The notes under the pieces were generated by a model that searched no databases, was not told the DNA's origin, and worked only from the letters and a program-made list of their open reading frames with translations. Positions 15,878-23,369 of a stretch of DNA of 33,950 nucleotides are shown piece by piece. Positions within the stretch are counted from its first letter, which is position 1, and each line of letters opens with the position of its first letter. The position numbers and the translations under genes are program-made. The DNA lies in the NCBI GenBank assembly GCA_030149025.1, contig JASBSH010000160.1, positions 1 through 33,950 on the forward strand, written 5' to 3'. This DNA is from Actinomycetales bacterium. Its GTDB lineage: Bacteria > Actinomycetota > Actinomycetes > Actinomycetales > BWSM-131.

Positions 15878-15950
15878 CGCCCCCGAGAGGATTCGAACCT
15901 CCGACCGTCGGATTAGAAGTCCGCTGCTCTATCCGCTGAGCTACGGGGGC
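15878..15950 (-). tRNA. tRNA-Arg (TCT anticodon)
   Basis: A full cloverleaf on the minus strand. The acceptor GCCCCCG (15950–15944) pairs perfectly with CGGGGGC (15885–15879). The D arm is GCTCAGCGGATAGAGC, the anticodon loop CTTCTAA gives TCT (reads AGA/AGG), and the T arm contains GGTTCGAATCC. Discriminator G at 15878; CCA is not encoded. The decayed zone begins right next to its 3' end, as expected for an old integration site. Confidence 0.95.
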
Positions 15951-16092
15951 GAGAGTTCCGCGGTCTGGTCCAGCGAGCGGTCCAGGGAACCCTGCACGGA
16001 AGTATGCCGTCCCTGGGGCAAGAACCCACATCTGGGACGCGAGCGGCGAGGTCGCGGGACAGGAGGCTCTCCTCAGGTTACGAAACCGTCTG

Positions 16093-16548
16093 CTACTGCA
16101 GCGGGAACGTCTGCCCACGCTCGGACTCCGGCCGCGGGCCATGGATGCGGCGTTCGGACTCCTCGATCGGCACGTCGTTGATGCTCGCCTCACGACGACG
16201 CATGTAGCCCTCGTCGTCGAACTCCCAAAGCTCGTTGCCGTAGCTTCGCCACCACTGACCGTCGGCGTCGTGGCACTCGTACTGGAAACGGACGGCGATC
16301 CGGTTCTCGCTGAAGGACCAGAGGTCCTTGCGCAGCGAGTAGTCCAGCTCCCGAGCCCACTTGCGCCGCAGGAAAGCGACGATCTCCTCACGTCCCTTGA
16401 TGAACTCCGAACGGTTGCGCCACTCCGAATCGACCGAGTAGGCACCGGCCACCTTCTCTGGGTCGCAGGTGTTCCACGCATCTTCTGCCGCCTGCACCTT
16501 CTGGCGTGCGGTCTCCTCGGTGAACGGCGGCAGTGGTGGGCGGGTCAT
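16093..16548 (-). CDS. DUF1348 / NTF2-like protein
   Basis: A 151-aa soluble protein of the DUF1348 group of the NTF2/SnoaL-like fold. Landmarks are PPLPPFTEETARQKV at the start, AEDAWNTCDPEKVAGAY, WRNRSEFIKGREEI, FLRRKWARELDY, and FDDEGYMRRREASINDVPI. The ATG at 16548 has AGGAG about 7 nt upstream. Members are widespread small cone-shaped proteins with no settled reaction. It is divergent from a truncated TetR gene, whose intact form may once have controlled it. Confidence 0.9.
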   Translation of the reverse strand: MTRPPLPPFTEETARQKVQAAEDAWNTCDPEKVAGAYSVDSEWRNRSEFIKGREEIVAFLRRKWARELDYSLRKDLWSFSENRIAVRFQYECHDADGQWWRSYGNELWEFDDEGYMRRREASINDVPIEESERRIHGPRPESERGQTFPLQ

Positions 16549-16613
16549 CAGCTCTCCTGACGTTCGATTGCCGGAAGTCTGCCGCGTCTGCTGACAGTCA
16601 TCGACCCCTTCGT

Positions 16614-17039
16614 GTGCAGTCGCGTCAACGACAGAAGTTCGTCGACCTGGTTGTTCGGACCGCTCTCGCAGCCGAACGAGGCGAGGCGCGCCTGCGCGCG
16701 CTGTTCGACGCGTGGCTGGTCTGGTCCCAGGAGGCATTGGCCGGCGGTTGCATCTTCGTAGCGGCGTCCGTGGAGCTGGACGACCAGCCAGGCCCCCTGC
16801 GGGACGCGCTGGTCAAGACCCAACGCGACTGGCTCGAGCTCATCGCCAACGTGGCCGCCAGCGCCGTCGCGGAAGGCGAGTTCCGCGAGGACCTCGATAC
16901 CGAACAGCTCGCCCACGACCTCTACGGCGTCATGCTGGCGCACCACCACACAAGCCGCCTGCTGCATGACCCCCGTTCGGAGGAGCGCACACGTCAAGCC
17001 TTCGAGGCCCTGGTCGCAGCGGCACGATCGAGCGGTTGA
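16614..17039 (+). pseudogene. TetR-family regulator lacking its DNA-binding domain
   Basis: From a GTG at 16614 the frame encodes about 141 residues matching the TetR ligand-binding half: RLRALFDAWLVWSQEAL, GGCIFVAASVELDDQPGPLR, LARDLYG-type helix (LAHDLYGVMLAHHHTSRLL) and a final helix ending ARSSG. The 50-residue N-terminal HTH that should come first is absent; the upstream bases instead hold the start region of the DUF1348 gene. It therefore cannot act as a normal repressor. It is followed by a broken alpha/beta hydrolase gene, and TetR/hydrolase neighbours are a common pair, so both probably decayed together. Confidence 0.75.
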
Positions 17040-17084
17040 GCCGAACAAAGACGCCAGCAAGACCTCGTCCAGAAGTCCCCGCAC

Positions 17085-17700
17085 GAACGACCCCGACAGC
17101 CGAAGCGACACGCCTGTGGCTCACCCTTCCACCCCGACAACCGCCCCGAAGCTGCCAGACGGTGGGACGGCGTTCGGCGTCAGCTCTGCGGGGCGAACCA
17201 TGCATGGCAGCTACTGGGGGGACGGCCCGGTCGTCTACCACGCCGTCATCGCGCACTCGATGGGCGCCATCTCCACCCTGTTGACGCTGAGGTCCGGTTG
17301 GCTCACCACGGAGCGCCTGGTGCTGCTGGCGCCGCTCACCAGCTTCTCCGTGCAGTTCCGCAGCGTCGAGCAGGCGCTAGCCATCGGCCCCCGGACGCAC
17401 AGCCACGTCAAGGAGGTCACCCGTCGGCGCGTCGGACTCTCGATCGAAGGGCTCGACCTGGATGCCCTGGTCGTCGGCATGGACCCCGTGCCGATGCTCG
17501 TCGTCCACGACCGCGACGACCGCCAGACCTCCTTCGCCGCCTCGCAACGTCTCAGCGCCGCGTTGCCTCAGTTCAGGCTTCGTTCATCGCCACCCGCGGA
17601 CTGGGGCACCAACGGCTGCTCCGGGACCCCCACGTCACCCGAACCGTGGTGGACTTCGTGGACGGCGACCCGCTCGTTTCCGCTGCCAGCACCCTGGACG
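17085..17700 (+). pseudogene. Alpha/beta hydrolase with several lesions
   Basis: Pieces of one hydrolase lie in three frames. Around 17095–17145 one frame gives EATRLWLTLPPR; the next frame continues PDGGTAFGVSSAGRTMHG, then YWGDGPVVY joined directly to HAVIAHSMGAISTL, the nucleophile elbow (AHSMG). The oxyanion strand and following helices that normally lie between these two segments are missing. The frame runs on through PMLVVHDRDDRQT (acid-loop region) to about 17570, and then a second slip moves the C-terminus FIATRGLGHQRLLRDPHVTR, with the catalytic His, into a third frame. Two frameshifts and an internal deletion make it non-functional. Confidence 0.75.
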
Positions 17701-17796
17701 ACGTGCTCACCACCGCAACGCCGGCTCCCTCAGCCGACTCGCCGTCCTCGCCCAACAGGCGCACACTGCCGAAAAGGGACAGGAGGCGGACCCTGC

Positions 17797-18273
17797 ATGA
17801 CACAACGGGCCAGGTCGGACACACCGGAGATGCCGAGCGACGTCAGCAGCCGCGTCACAGGGTTCGACAAATTCGCCGGCTACGCCTCGAAGCTTGCCAG
17901 CCGCGCCTGGTTCTTCACCTTCTGCGTGCTCCTCGTGGTGATCTGGGCGCCGTCGTTCTTCCTGCTCAAGAACATCGACACCTGGCAGCTGATCATCAAC
18001 ACCGTGACGACGATCGTCACGTTCCTCATGGTGGCACTGCTGCAGAACAGTCAGACCCGTGCCGACCAGGCGGTGCAGCACAAGCTGAACGCCATCGCGG
18101 ACGCCCTTGCCGACCTGATGGAGCACGTCGCTCAAGAGACGCAGGCGGACGACCGGAAGACCGACCTGCAGCACGACATGACGGAACTGAAGGACGCGGT
18201 CGGTCTGGAGAACCGCGAGAGCACCTCGAACAACAGCCGGCAAGCCGAATCCAGCGGCGCTTCACCCCGCTGA
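17797..18273 (+). CDS. Low-affinity iron permease-like membrane protein
   Basis: A 158-aa protein of the low-affinity iron permease (PF04120) family. A polar N-terminus holds FDKFAGYASKLASRAWFFTF; two membrane segments follow, about residues 45–66 (FFTFCVLLVVIWAPSFF) and 74–92, with NIDTWQLIINTVTTIVTFLM and LLQNSQTRADQAVQHKLNAI, the family's hallmark stretch. The C-terminal 50 residues are charged and probably coiled. The ATG has GGAGG about 10 nt upstream. Despite the family name, bacterial members have no proven iron transport. Convergent with recQ, 24 bp apart. Confidence 0.88.
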   Translation: MTQRARSDTPEMPSDVSSRVTGFDKFAGYASKLASRAWFFTFCVLLVVIWAPSFFLLKNIDTWQLIINTVTTIVTFLMVALLQNSQTRADQAVQHKLNAIADALADLMEHVAQETQADDRKTDLQHDMTELKDAVGLENRESTSNNSRQAESSGASPR

Positions 18274-18297
18274 CCCGGGCTGCAGCCGCCGCACGTA

Positions 18298-19947
18298 TCA
18301 GCCCGGCTCCCGCACCACCTCGAGCAGGTCGTTCTCGTCGATCAGCTCGCGCGAGAGGGTGCGGTACCCCTCGGTCTCGAACAGCACCGTGATCCGGTCG
18401 TCCTCATGGCTCATGACCACCCCGGCGCCCCACTCGACGTGCCGCACATGGGACTGCAGCGGGAACGGCTCGTCACCCACCGGCTCCTCCCCTGCCTCCT
18501 CCTCGTACGCCGATCCCGACGCGCACGTGTCACAGTTGCCGCAGGACTCCGGCAGGTCCTCACCGAAGTACCCCAGCAGGAACACCCGCCGACAGCCCAG
18601 CGTCTCGGCGTAGCCGCGCATCATCTCGATACGCGACTGGTCGATCCGCTGGCGCGTCTGTGCCGCCTCCACGGCGCCCCTCACGGCGTCCTCGGCCGAC
18701 GTCGACCGGCTGCCCCGCACTCCCCTCTTCGACGAGGTGACGGCCCCGGCCTCCTCGAGCAGGTTGACCAGCCCGGTCACCTTTCGGCCGGACAGGCCCG
18801 TCTGGTCCGCAAGGTCCTTGAGCCGCAACGGTTTCTCCGAGCCCCGCAGCACCGAAAAGACCTTCCCCAGTGCCTCCTCGTCCGGCTTTCGGCCCGTGAA
18901 GAACCTCCGCAGACCGAGGTCTTCGGGCCGGTAGTGGAGGACGGCGACCGCGGGCTCCCCGTCCCGGCCGGCCCTGCCGATCTCCTGGTAGTAGCTGTCG
19001 ATGGAGTCCGGGACCGACGCGTGCACCACGAAGCGCACGTTCGGCTTGTCGATACCCATTCCGAAGGCCGAGGTCGCGACGACGACCTGCGTGTCGTCGT
19101 CCATGAAGCTCTTGTGCACGTGCCGACGGTCGGCGGCCCTCATGCCGGCGTGGTAGGCCGCAGCCCGCAGACCCCGGTCGCACAGCTCCTGCGCGTACTG
19201 CTCGGTGTCCTTGCGGGTGGCGACGTAGACGAGGCCGGCACCCTCCGACCCCGCGACCTGCTCGATCACCCCTTCGCGTTTGGACCGGTCCTCGATGTGC
19301 CGCACCACTTCCAGGCGCAGGTTCGGACGGTCGAACCCCCGGACGACGACACGCGGCTCGCGCAGGCCCAGTCGCGTCACGATCTCCTCCCGAACGGGAG
19401 GCGAGGCAGTGGCTGTCAGGGCCACCACCGTGGGGTGCCCGAGACGCTCGATCACGGATCCAAGGCGGAGGTAGTCGGGTCGGAAGTCGTGACCCCAGGC
19501 GGAGACGCAGTGCGCTTCGTCGACGACGAACAGGGACGGCTTCAGCCCCCGCACCCGTTGGACCACATCGTCTTTCGCCAGCTGCTCCGGTGAGAGGAAC
19601 AGGTACTCGGCGCCGTCCCTACTGACCGCCTTCCACGCCTCGTCGGTCTCCCCCCGGCCCTGCGCGGAGTTCACCGCAACCGCGTCGGGCGCGTCGTCGG
19701 CGGCGTCGATACCGGCGACCTGGTCGCGCTGGAGCGCGATCAGCGGGGAGACCACGATCGTCGGGCCGTCGAGCAGCACCGCCGGCACCTGGTAGATCGC
19801 GGACTTGCCGTGGCCGGTCGGCATGACGGCAAGGGTGTCGCGGCCCTTGAGCACCGCCGTCATCGCGTCGAGCTGGCCGGGACGCAGCCTCTCCCAGCCG
19901 AACGACTCGCGCGCGACCTTGCGCAGCGCCTCAGATTCCTGGCTCAC
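18298..19947 (-). CDS. recQ: RecQ-family ATP-dependent DNA helicase
   Basis: A 549-aa 3'-to-5' superfamily 2 helicase. The order is conserved: FGWERLRPGQLDAM (motif 0), Walker A TGHGKS (44–49), DEAH (143–146), ALTATASP (motif III), YVATRKDTEQYA, ATSAFGMGIDKPNVRFV (motif V) and YYQEIGRAGRDG (motif VI). A zinc-binding part with CGNCDTC follows near residue 480, then a small C-terminal domain (HVEWGAGVVMSHEDDRITVLF) often found in actinobacterial RecQ. The HRDC domain is absent. GTG start at 19947 with AAGAGG upstream. Acts in replication-fork repair and recombination. Confidence 0.93.
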   Translation of the reverse strand: MSQESEALRKVARESFGWERLRPGQLDAMTAVLKGRDTLAVMPTGHGKSAIYQVPAVLLDGPTIVVSPLIALQRDQVAGIDAADDAPDAVAVNSAQGRGETDEAWKAVSRDGAEYLFLSPEQLAKDDVVQRVRGLKPSLFVVDEAHCVSAWGHDFRPDYLRLGSVIERLGHPTVVALTATASPPVREEIVTRLGLREPRVVVRGFDRPNLRLEVVRHIEDRSKREGVIEQVAGSEGAGLVYVATRKDTEQYAQELCDRGLRAAAYHAGMRAADRRHVHKSFMDDDTQVVVATSAFGMGIDKPNVRFVVHASVPDSIDSYYQEIGRAGRDGEPAVAVLHYRPEDLGLRRFFTGRKPDEEALGKVFSVLRGSEKPLRLKDLADQTGLSGRKVTGLVNLLEEAGAVTSSKRGVRGSRSTSAEDAVRGAVEAAQTRQRIDQSRIEMMRGYAETLGCRRVFLLGYFGEDLPESCGNCDTCASGSAYEEEAGEEPVGDEPFPLQSHVRHVEWGAGVVMSHEDDRITVLFETEGYRTLSRELIDENDLLEVVREPG

Positions 19948-19985
19948 GGACGCCTCTTACCCAGCGCGAAGCGGTGCAACTGCCC

Positions 19986-21347
19986 TCACCTCGCCCGAAG
20001 TCGCAGCGGCAGCCCGCCACGGGGCCGCATGGTGACCAGCGCGTCCACCTCTACCGGCTTACCGGCGTCCGGACCCACCGGCTCGACGATGTGGCCGCGC
20101 AGCAGTGTGGCGAGCATGAGCACCGACTCGACGAGCGAGAAGTCCCGGCCGATGCACAGCCTCGGGCCGGCACCGAACGGCAGGTACGAGCCGCCGGCCG
20201 CACGGGCAGCCCGGTTACCGCGGCGGTCGCCGCGCTCCAGGAAGCGGGCCGGGTCGAAGACCTCCGGCTGGGGCCAGTCCTGCTCACGACGGTGCAGCAG
20301 CCAGGGGCTGATGATCACGAGAGTGCCTGCCGGGATGGGGATCTCGTCGAGCACATCCTCCGCAACGGCCTTGCGGCTGACCACCCACGCCGGTGGGTAG
20401 AGGCGCAGGGACTCGTCGACCACGGCACGGGTCCAGCGCAGCTCGCCGAGGTCAGCCCACCCGGGGTCCCGGCCCGCCGCGGCTGGGCCGAGCACATCGT
20501 CCAGCTCGACGTGCAGCCTTTGCTGCACCTCCGGATGCGTGGCCAGCAGGTGCAGGGTCCAGGCGAGCGACGTCGCGACGGTCTCGTGCCCGGCGATCAC
20601 CATGGTGACGAGCTCGTCGCGGAGCTGGCGTGCGTCGATGAGCCCCTCGTCGACCGCGACCAGCAGCAGGCCGAGCAGGTCGTCGTCCCGCTGCCCGGTC
20701 GCAGACCGGCGCTCAGCCACGAGACGCGCGCTGGCGTCGTCCAGAGCCGAGTTCGCCTGCGCCAGAGCACGATTGCCGGGCGTGGGCAACCAGCCGGGGA
20801 CGGGCAGCGGTGTCCTGACGCGCTGCACGACTACGTCGAGGGCGCCGAGCACGGCCTGGATCAGGTCGTCTCCGCGACCGTGCAGGTCGGAGCCGAACAG
20901 GGTACGCCCGATCACCGCCATCGTGGCTGCCAGGCATGCCTGCTCGACGTCCACGACGCAGCCGGGTGCAGCCGTCCACGTCGCCCGCAGCGCACCGGCG
21001 GCCGTGACGGCCGCGCGCGCGACGACGTCCAGAGTGCTGTGGTGGAACGCCGGCTGAGCGAGCCGGCGGGACCGGCGCCAGACGTCACCGTCCGACGTGA
21101 GCAGGCCCTGGCCGGTGACCAGGGACAGCGAGGAGTACTGGGCCGTGTGCTTGGTGTAGCCACGGTGGCCGGCAACGAGCACCCGGTGAGCCGCTGACGG
21201 GGTGTTCGCCAGCAGCACCGGGGTGCGGGGCATGGGGAAGGCGACCAGGTCGCCGTACCGCGCCACCGTCCGGGCCAGGAACGCGAGGGGGTCGCGCCTG
21301 ATCTCGGGGACCGCCCGGACCATCTCGCCCGGAAGCGGGCCGTCCAC
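19986..21347 (-). CDS. Cytochrome P450
   Basis: A 453-aa P450 monooxygenase of the soluble bacterial type resembling the CYP102/CYP110/CYP4 group. The I-helix oxygen motif is AGHET, the K-helix ExxR is ESLRLYPP, and the haem-binding loop FGAGPRLCIG carries the thiolate Cys. The GTG at 21347 is the first usable start, but ribosome-site support is poor and the sequence just upstream in frame (RRNARYTVLPVDG) looks like P450 too. A start inside or near the end of the GroES gene, with coupling, is possible. No ferredoxin or reductase gene is nearby, so electron partners and substrate are unknown. Upstream of recQ by 38 bp. Confidence 0.9.
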   Translation of the reverse strand: MDGPLPGEMVRAVPEIRRDPLAFLARTVARYGDLVAFPMPRTPVLLANTPSAAHRVLVAGHRGYTKHTAQYSSLSLVTGQGLLTSDGDVWRRSRRLAQPAFHHSTLDVVARAAVTAAGALRATWTAAPGCVVDVEQACLAATMAVIGRTLFGSDLHGRGDDLIQAVLGALDVVVQRVRTPLPVPGWLPTPGNRALAQANSALDDASARLVAERRSATGQRDDDLLGLLLVAVDEGLIDARQLRDELVTMVIAGHETVATSLAWTLHLLATHPEVQQRLHVELDDVLGPAAAGRDPGWADLGELRWTRAVVDESLRLYPPAWVVSRKAVAEDVLDEIPIPAGTLVIISPWLLHRREQDWPQPEVFDPARFLERGDRRGNRAARAAGGSYLPFGAGPRLCIGRDFSLVESVLMLATLLRGHIVEPVGPDAGKPVEVDALVTMRPRGGLPLRLRAR

Positions 21348-21379
21348 TGGCAGGACGGTGTAGCGGGCGTTGCGCCGTG

Positions 21380-21745
21380 TCAGAGGTACAGCCCGGTCTG
21401 GCCGTCGGAGGCACGCGGGCTGGCGAGGGCATGGATGTCCCGCTCGCGCAGCAGCAGGTAGTCCTTGCCGTCGAGCTCGACCTCGCCACGGTCCTCCGGG
21501 TCGAACAGGACCCGGTCCCCGACCTTGACCTGGCGAACGTGCTGTCCCGCGGCCACCACCTCGCCCCAGGCCAGTCGCTTGCCGACGGAGGCCGTGGCCG
21601 GGATGACGATGCCCGCGGACGACCGCCGCTCCGCGGACTCCTCGCTCAACGAGACCAGCACGCGGTCGTGCAGCATGCGGATGGGGAGCCGGTCTGGTTC
21701 GGCTCGGTCGGATCGTTGCGATCCCGCTCCGGTGGTCGTACTCAC
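21380..21745 (-). CDS. GroES-family co-chaperonin, not paired with groEL
   Basis: A GroES-fold protein of about 121 aa. Family features are LPIRMLHDRVLVSLSEESAE, GIVIPATAS, GEVVAAG, VKVGDRVLFDPEDRGEVELDG and YLLLRERDI. The mobile loop is present (SAERRSSAGIVIP). It has an N-terminal extension of about 22 residues and a C-terminal extension compared with standard 97-aa GroES. GTG at 21745 was chosen because a TAGCGT -10 sits 7 nt before it. No groEL is adjacent, so this is probably the second, orphan GroES-like copy seen in some actinobacteria. Confidence 0.88.
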   Translation of the reverse strand: MSTTTGAGSQRSDRAEPDRLPIRMLHDRVLVSLSEESAERRSSAGIVIPATASVGKRLAWGEVVAAGQHVRQVKVGDRVLFDPEDRGEVELDGKDYLLLRERDIHALASPRASDGQTGLYL

Positions 21746-21752
21746 CCGCAAG

Positions 21753-21758
21753 ACGCTA
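21753..21758 (-). promoter_or_regulatory. -10 element of the GroES gene (leaderless)
   Basis: TAGCGT on the minus strand, 7 nt before the GTG at 21745. The same hexamer at the same distance precedes the DUF3618 gene upstream. Confidence 0.6.
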
Positions 21759-22064
21759 CCGGGCGTGCTTGGCGCGCTTGCGGCTGCGCCTCCACACCAC
21801 CAGCGCGATGTACGCGCTGATCAGGGCGACGACGGCGGCGATGCGCTCCGCCCGCAGCGACCCGTCCTCCCGCGTCACCGCGTTCTGCGCCTTGCGCTGG
21901 GCGTCGTCGGCGATCTGCCGGCCGAGCACCTTCGGCTGCAAACGGTGGTTCAGCTCGTCGACGGTGGCGGCCAGCCGGCGCTGGCGCTCGGCGATGGCGG
22001 CCTGGATCGCCACCGGGTCCTGCGGGATCGGCGCCTGAGCGGCGGGGCCTGGCGTGATCGTCAT
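21756..22064 (-). CDS. DUF3618 domain protein
   Basis: A 102-aa actinobacterial protein of the DUF3618 family. A conserved amphipathic N-terminal half (AIAERQRRLAATVDELNHRLQP followed by KVLGRQIADDAQRKAQ) leads to one membrane segment (AAVVALISAYIALVVW) and a very basic tail (RRSRKRAKHAR). Likely anchored in the membrane with the helical part in the cytoplasm. The ATG lies 7 nt after TAGCGT, so it is probably leaderless. It is directly upstream of the GroES-like gene; no function is known. Confidence 0.88.
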   Translation of the reverse strand: MTITPGPAAQAPIPQDPVAIQAAIAERQRRLAATVDELNHRLQPKVLGRQIADDAQRKAQNAVTREDGSLRAERIAAVVALISAYIALVVWRRSRKRAKHAR

Positions 22065-22071
22065 GGGGTGG

Positions 22072-22077
22072 ACGCTA
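22072..22077 (-). promoter_or_regulatory. -10 element of the DUF3618 gene (leaderless)
   Basis: TAGCGT on the minus strand, 7 nt before the ATG at 22064, with no Shine–Dalgarno sequence between. Confidence 0.6.
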
Positions 22078-22102
22078 CCGCGGTCTAGATCGCGAGGCAC
22101 CC

Positions 22103-22167
22103 GGCACCGACGAGGATCGAACCCGTACGGCAGCTCGAGCCGGTGCTCTGGCATGAGGTTGCGGTCC
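22103..22167 (-). other. tRNA-like remnant
   Basis: The minus strand has a well-formed T arm (22126–22110, ACGGG-TTCGATC-CTCGT, with one G·T pair) followed by CGGTGCC (22109–22103), which could pair with a degenerate GGACCG at 22167. The D and anticodon arms are poor, the loop lacks U33, and the span is about 65 nt instead of 72 or more. It may be a decayed tRNA or a chance match; one frame through the same bases also looks protein-like. Confidence 0.2.
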
Positions 22168-22237
22168 GCGAGCAGGTCCCTGATCGGGAGTCCGCGACGA
22201 TGCGGCCTGCGCCCATGAGCACGGACCCTCACACAGC

Positions 22238-22243
22238 TAGCCT
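22238..22243 (+). promoter_or_regulatory. -10 element of bcp (leaderless)
   Basis: TAGCCT, 6 nt before the ATG at 22250. Confidence 0.55.
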
Positions 22244-22249
22244 GACGGC

Positions 22250-22729
22250 ATGACCGAGACCACGACCGGCCTGTCCGTGGGCGACACCGCACCCGACTTC
22301 ACCCTGCCGACCGACGACGGCGGCACCTTCACGCTGTCCGACCACCGCGGCAAGCACGTCATCGTGTACTTCTACCCCGCCGCGATGACGCCGGGCTGCA
22401 CCACGCAGGCCTGCGACTTCCGGGACAGCCTGTCCTCGCTGCAGGCCCAGGGGTACGAGGTGGTGGGCATCTCCCCCGACACCCCGGAGAAGCTCGCGAA
22501 GTTCCGCGAGCGCGACGCCTTGACGTTTCCCCTGGCGAGCGACCCGGACAAGAAGGTGCTGAACGCGTACGGCGCGTGGGGTGAGAAGAAGAACTACGGC
22601 CGCACGGTGCAGGGCGTGATCCGGTCGACGGTTGTCGTGGACCCGGACGGCAAGGTCGAGCACGCCGCGTACAACGTGAAGGCGACCGGGCACGTGGCCA
22701 AGCTGCGGAGGGATCTCGGCCTGGACTGA
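22250..22729 (+). CDS. bcp: Thioredoxin-dependent peroxiredoxin, BCP type
   Basis: A 159-aa peroxiredoxin that reduces hydrogen peroxide and organic peroxides with electrons from thioredoxin, in the cytoplasm. The active site is YFYPAAMTPGCTTQACDFRD: the peroxidatic Cys in TPGC, with a second Cys five residues on (the resolving Cys of BCP-type enzymes). APDFTLPTDDGG and GISPDTPEKLAKFRE are further family marks. Length is normal. Probably leaderless from TAGCCT. Convergent with the brnTA pair, 39 bp apart. Confidence 0.95.
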   Translation: MTETTTGLSVGDTAPDFTLPTDDGGTFTLSDHRGKHVIVYFYPAAMTPGCTTQACDFRDSLSSLQAQGYEVVGISPDTPEKLAKFRERDALTFPLASDPDKKVLNAYGAWGEKKNYGRTVQGVIRSTVVVDPDGKVEHAAYNVKATGHVAKLRRDLGLD

Positions 22730-22768
22730 CCAGACGGATGCAACGCGGTCACGTAAAAGGTCGCGGAG

Positions 22769-23005
22769 TCAGGCCGCAGGGTGGCGAGGCTGGTCCAGAC
22801 GGTTAGCGATCCAGACCTTGATGACGGACTGTCGTGTGACACCGAGCCGCCGTGCCTCTCGGTCAAGGGCGTCGACCATCCATGCGGGAAAGTCGACGTT
22901 GACCCGGCGCTGCTCGTGTCCGGGCCGGCGTGCCTTGTCCAGGTCGAGGTCGGCAGTGATGTCCTCTCCCTGATCGAACCGGGTGTCGAACTGTTCAGCC
23001 TTCAT
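22769..23005 (-). CDS. brnA: BrnA-type antitoxin
   Basis: A 78-aa antitoxin with a C-terminal ribbon-helix-helix-like DNA-binding part: RVNVDFPAWMVDALDREARR followed by LGVTRQSVIKVWIANRL. The acidic N-terminus (QGEDITADLDLDKA) is the usual toxin-binding region. The start overlaps the end of brnT by 11 nt, which ensures coupled synthesis. In this family the antitoxin binds the toxin and represses the operon through a palindrome; one is present upstream at 23274–23288. Confidence 0.85.
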   Translation of the reverse strand: MKAEQFDTRFDQGEDITADLDLDKARRPGHEQRRVNVDFPAWMVDALDREARRLGVTRQSVIKVWIANRLDQPRHPAA

Positions 23006-23255
23006 AGATCGCCGCTTCCTCCTTCCGTGCTCGGCGAACCGAGATCAGCCTGACCCGATCACCTCGGTAGGTGATCACCGCCGAGTAGCGGATTTCGTTG
23101 ATGGAACCGATGACTAGCCACCGGGGCTCGTCCTCGGTCCGTGCGGGCACTTCGACACGGTCGGGGTCGTCCCACAACGCTTGCGCGTCGACGAAGCCGA
23201 TGCCGTGCTTGCGCTGATTGGCGTCGCTCTTGTCGGGATCAAACTCAAACTCCAC
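22995..23255 (-). CDS. brnT: BrnT-type ribonuclease toxin
   Basis: An 86-aa BrnT-family toxin (PF04365), a RelE-fold ribonuclease that slows translation until bound by BrnA. The family pattern is clear: FEFDPDKSDANQRKHGIGF, DAQALWDDPDRV, GSINEIRYSAVITYR and RVRLISVRRARKEE. It is intact. The GTG at 23255 has GAGGGA upstream. As in most brnTA operons the toxin gene comes first. Module sits between bcp and tRNA-Leu. Confidence 0.9.
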   Translation of the reverse strand: MEFEFDPDKSDANQRKHGIGFVDAQALWDDPDRVEVPARTEDEPRWLVIGSINEIRYSAVITYRGDRVRLISVRRARKEEAAIYEG

Positions 23256-23273
23256 CGATCAGTCCCTCTTCTG

Positions 23274-23288
23274 GTATAGAAACTATAC
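23274..23288 (-). promoter_or_regulatory. brnTA promoter and palindromic operator
   Basis: GTATAGAAACTATAC is a perfect 15-bp palindrome (6-bp arms, 3-bp centre), strikingly AT-rich for this genome. On the minus strand it contains TATAGT, a good -10, about 19–20 nt upstream of the brnT GTG plus leader. A BrnA dimer on this site would block the promoter. Confidence 0.75.
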
Positions 23289-23369
23289 GACTTCGCCAAG
23301 CCGATCATCGAGTCGATCGCATTCGTCGAGAGGAGAGTTCGCGCCAGAGTGGGCGGCAACACACCTGGG

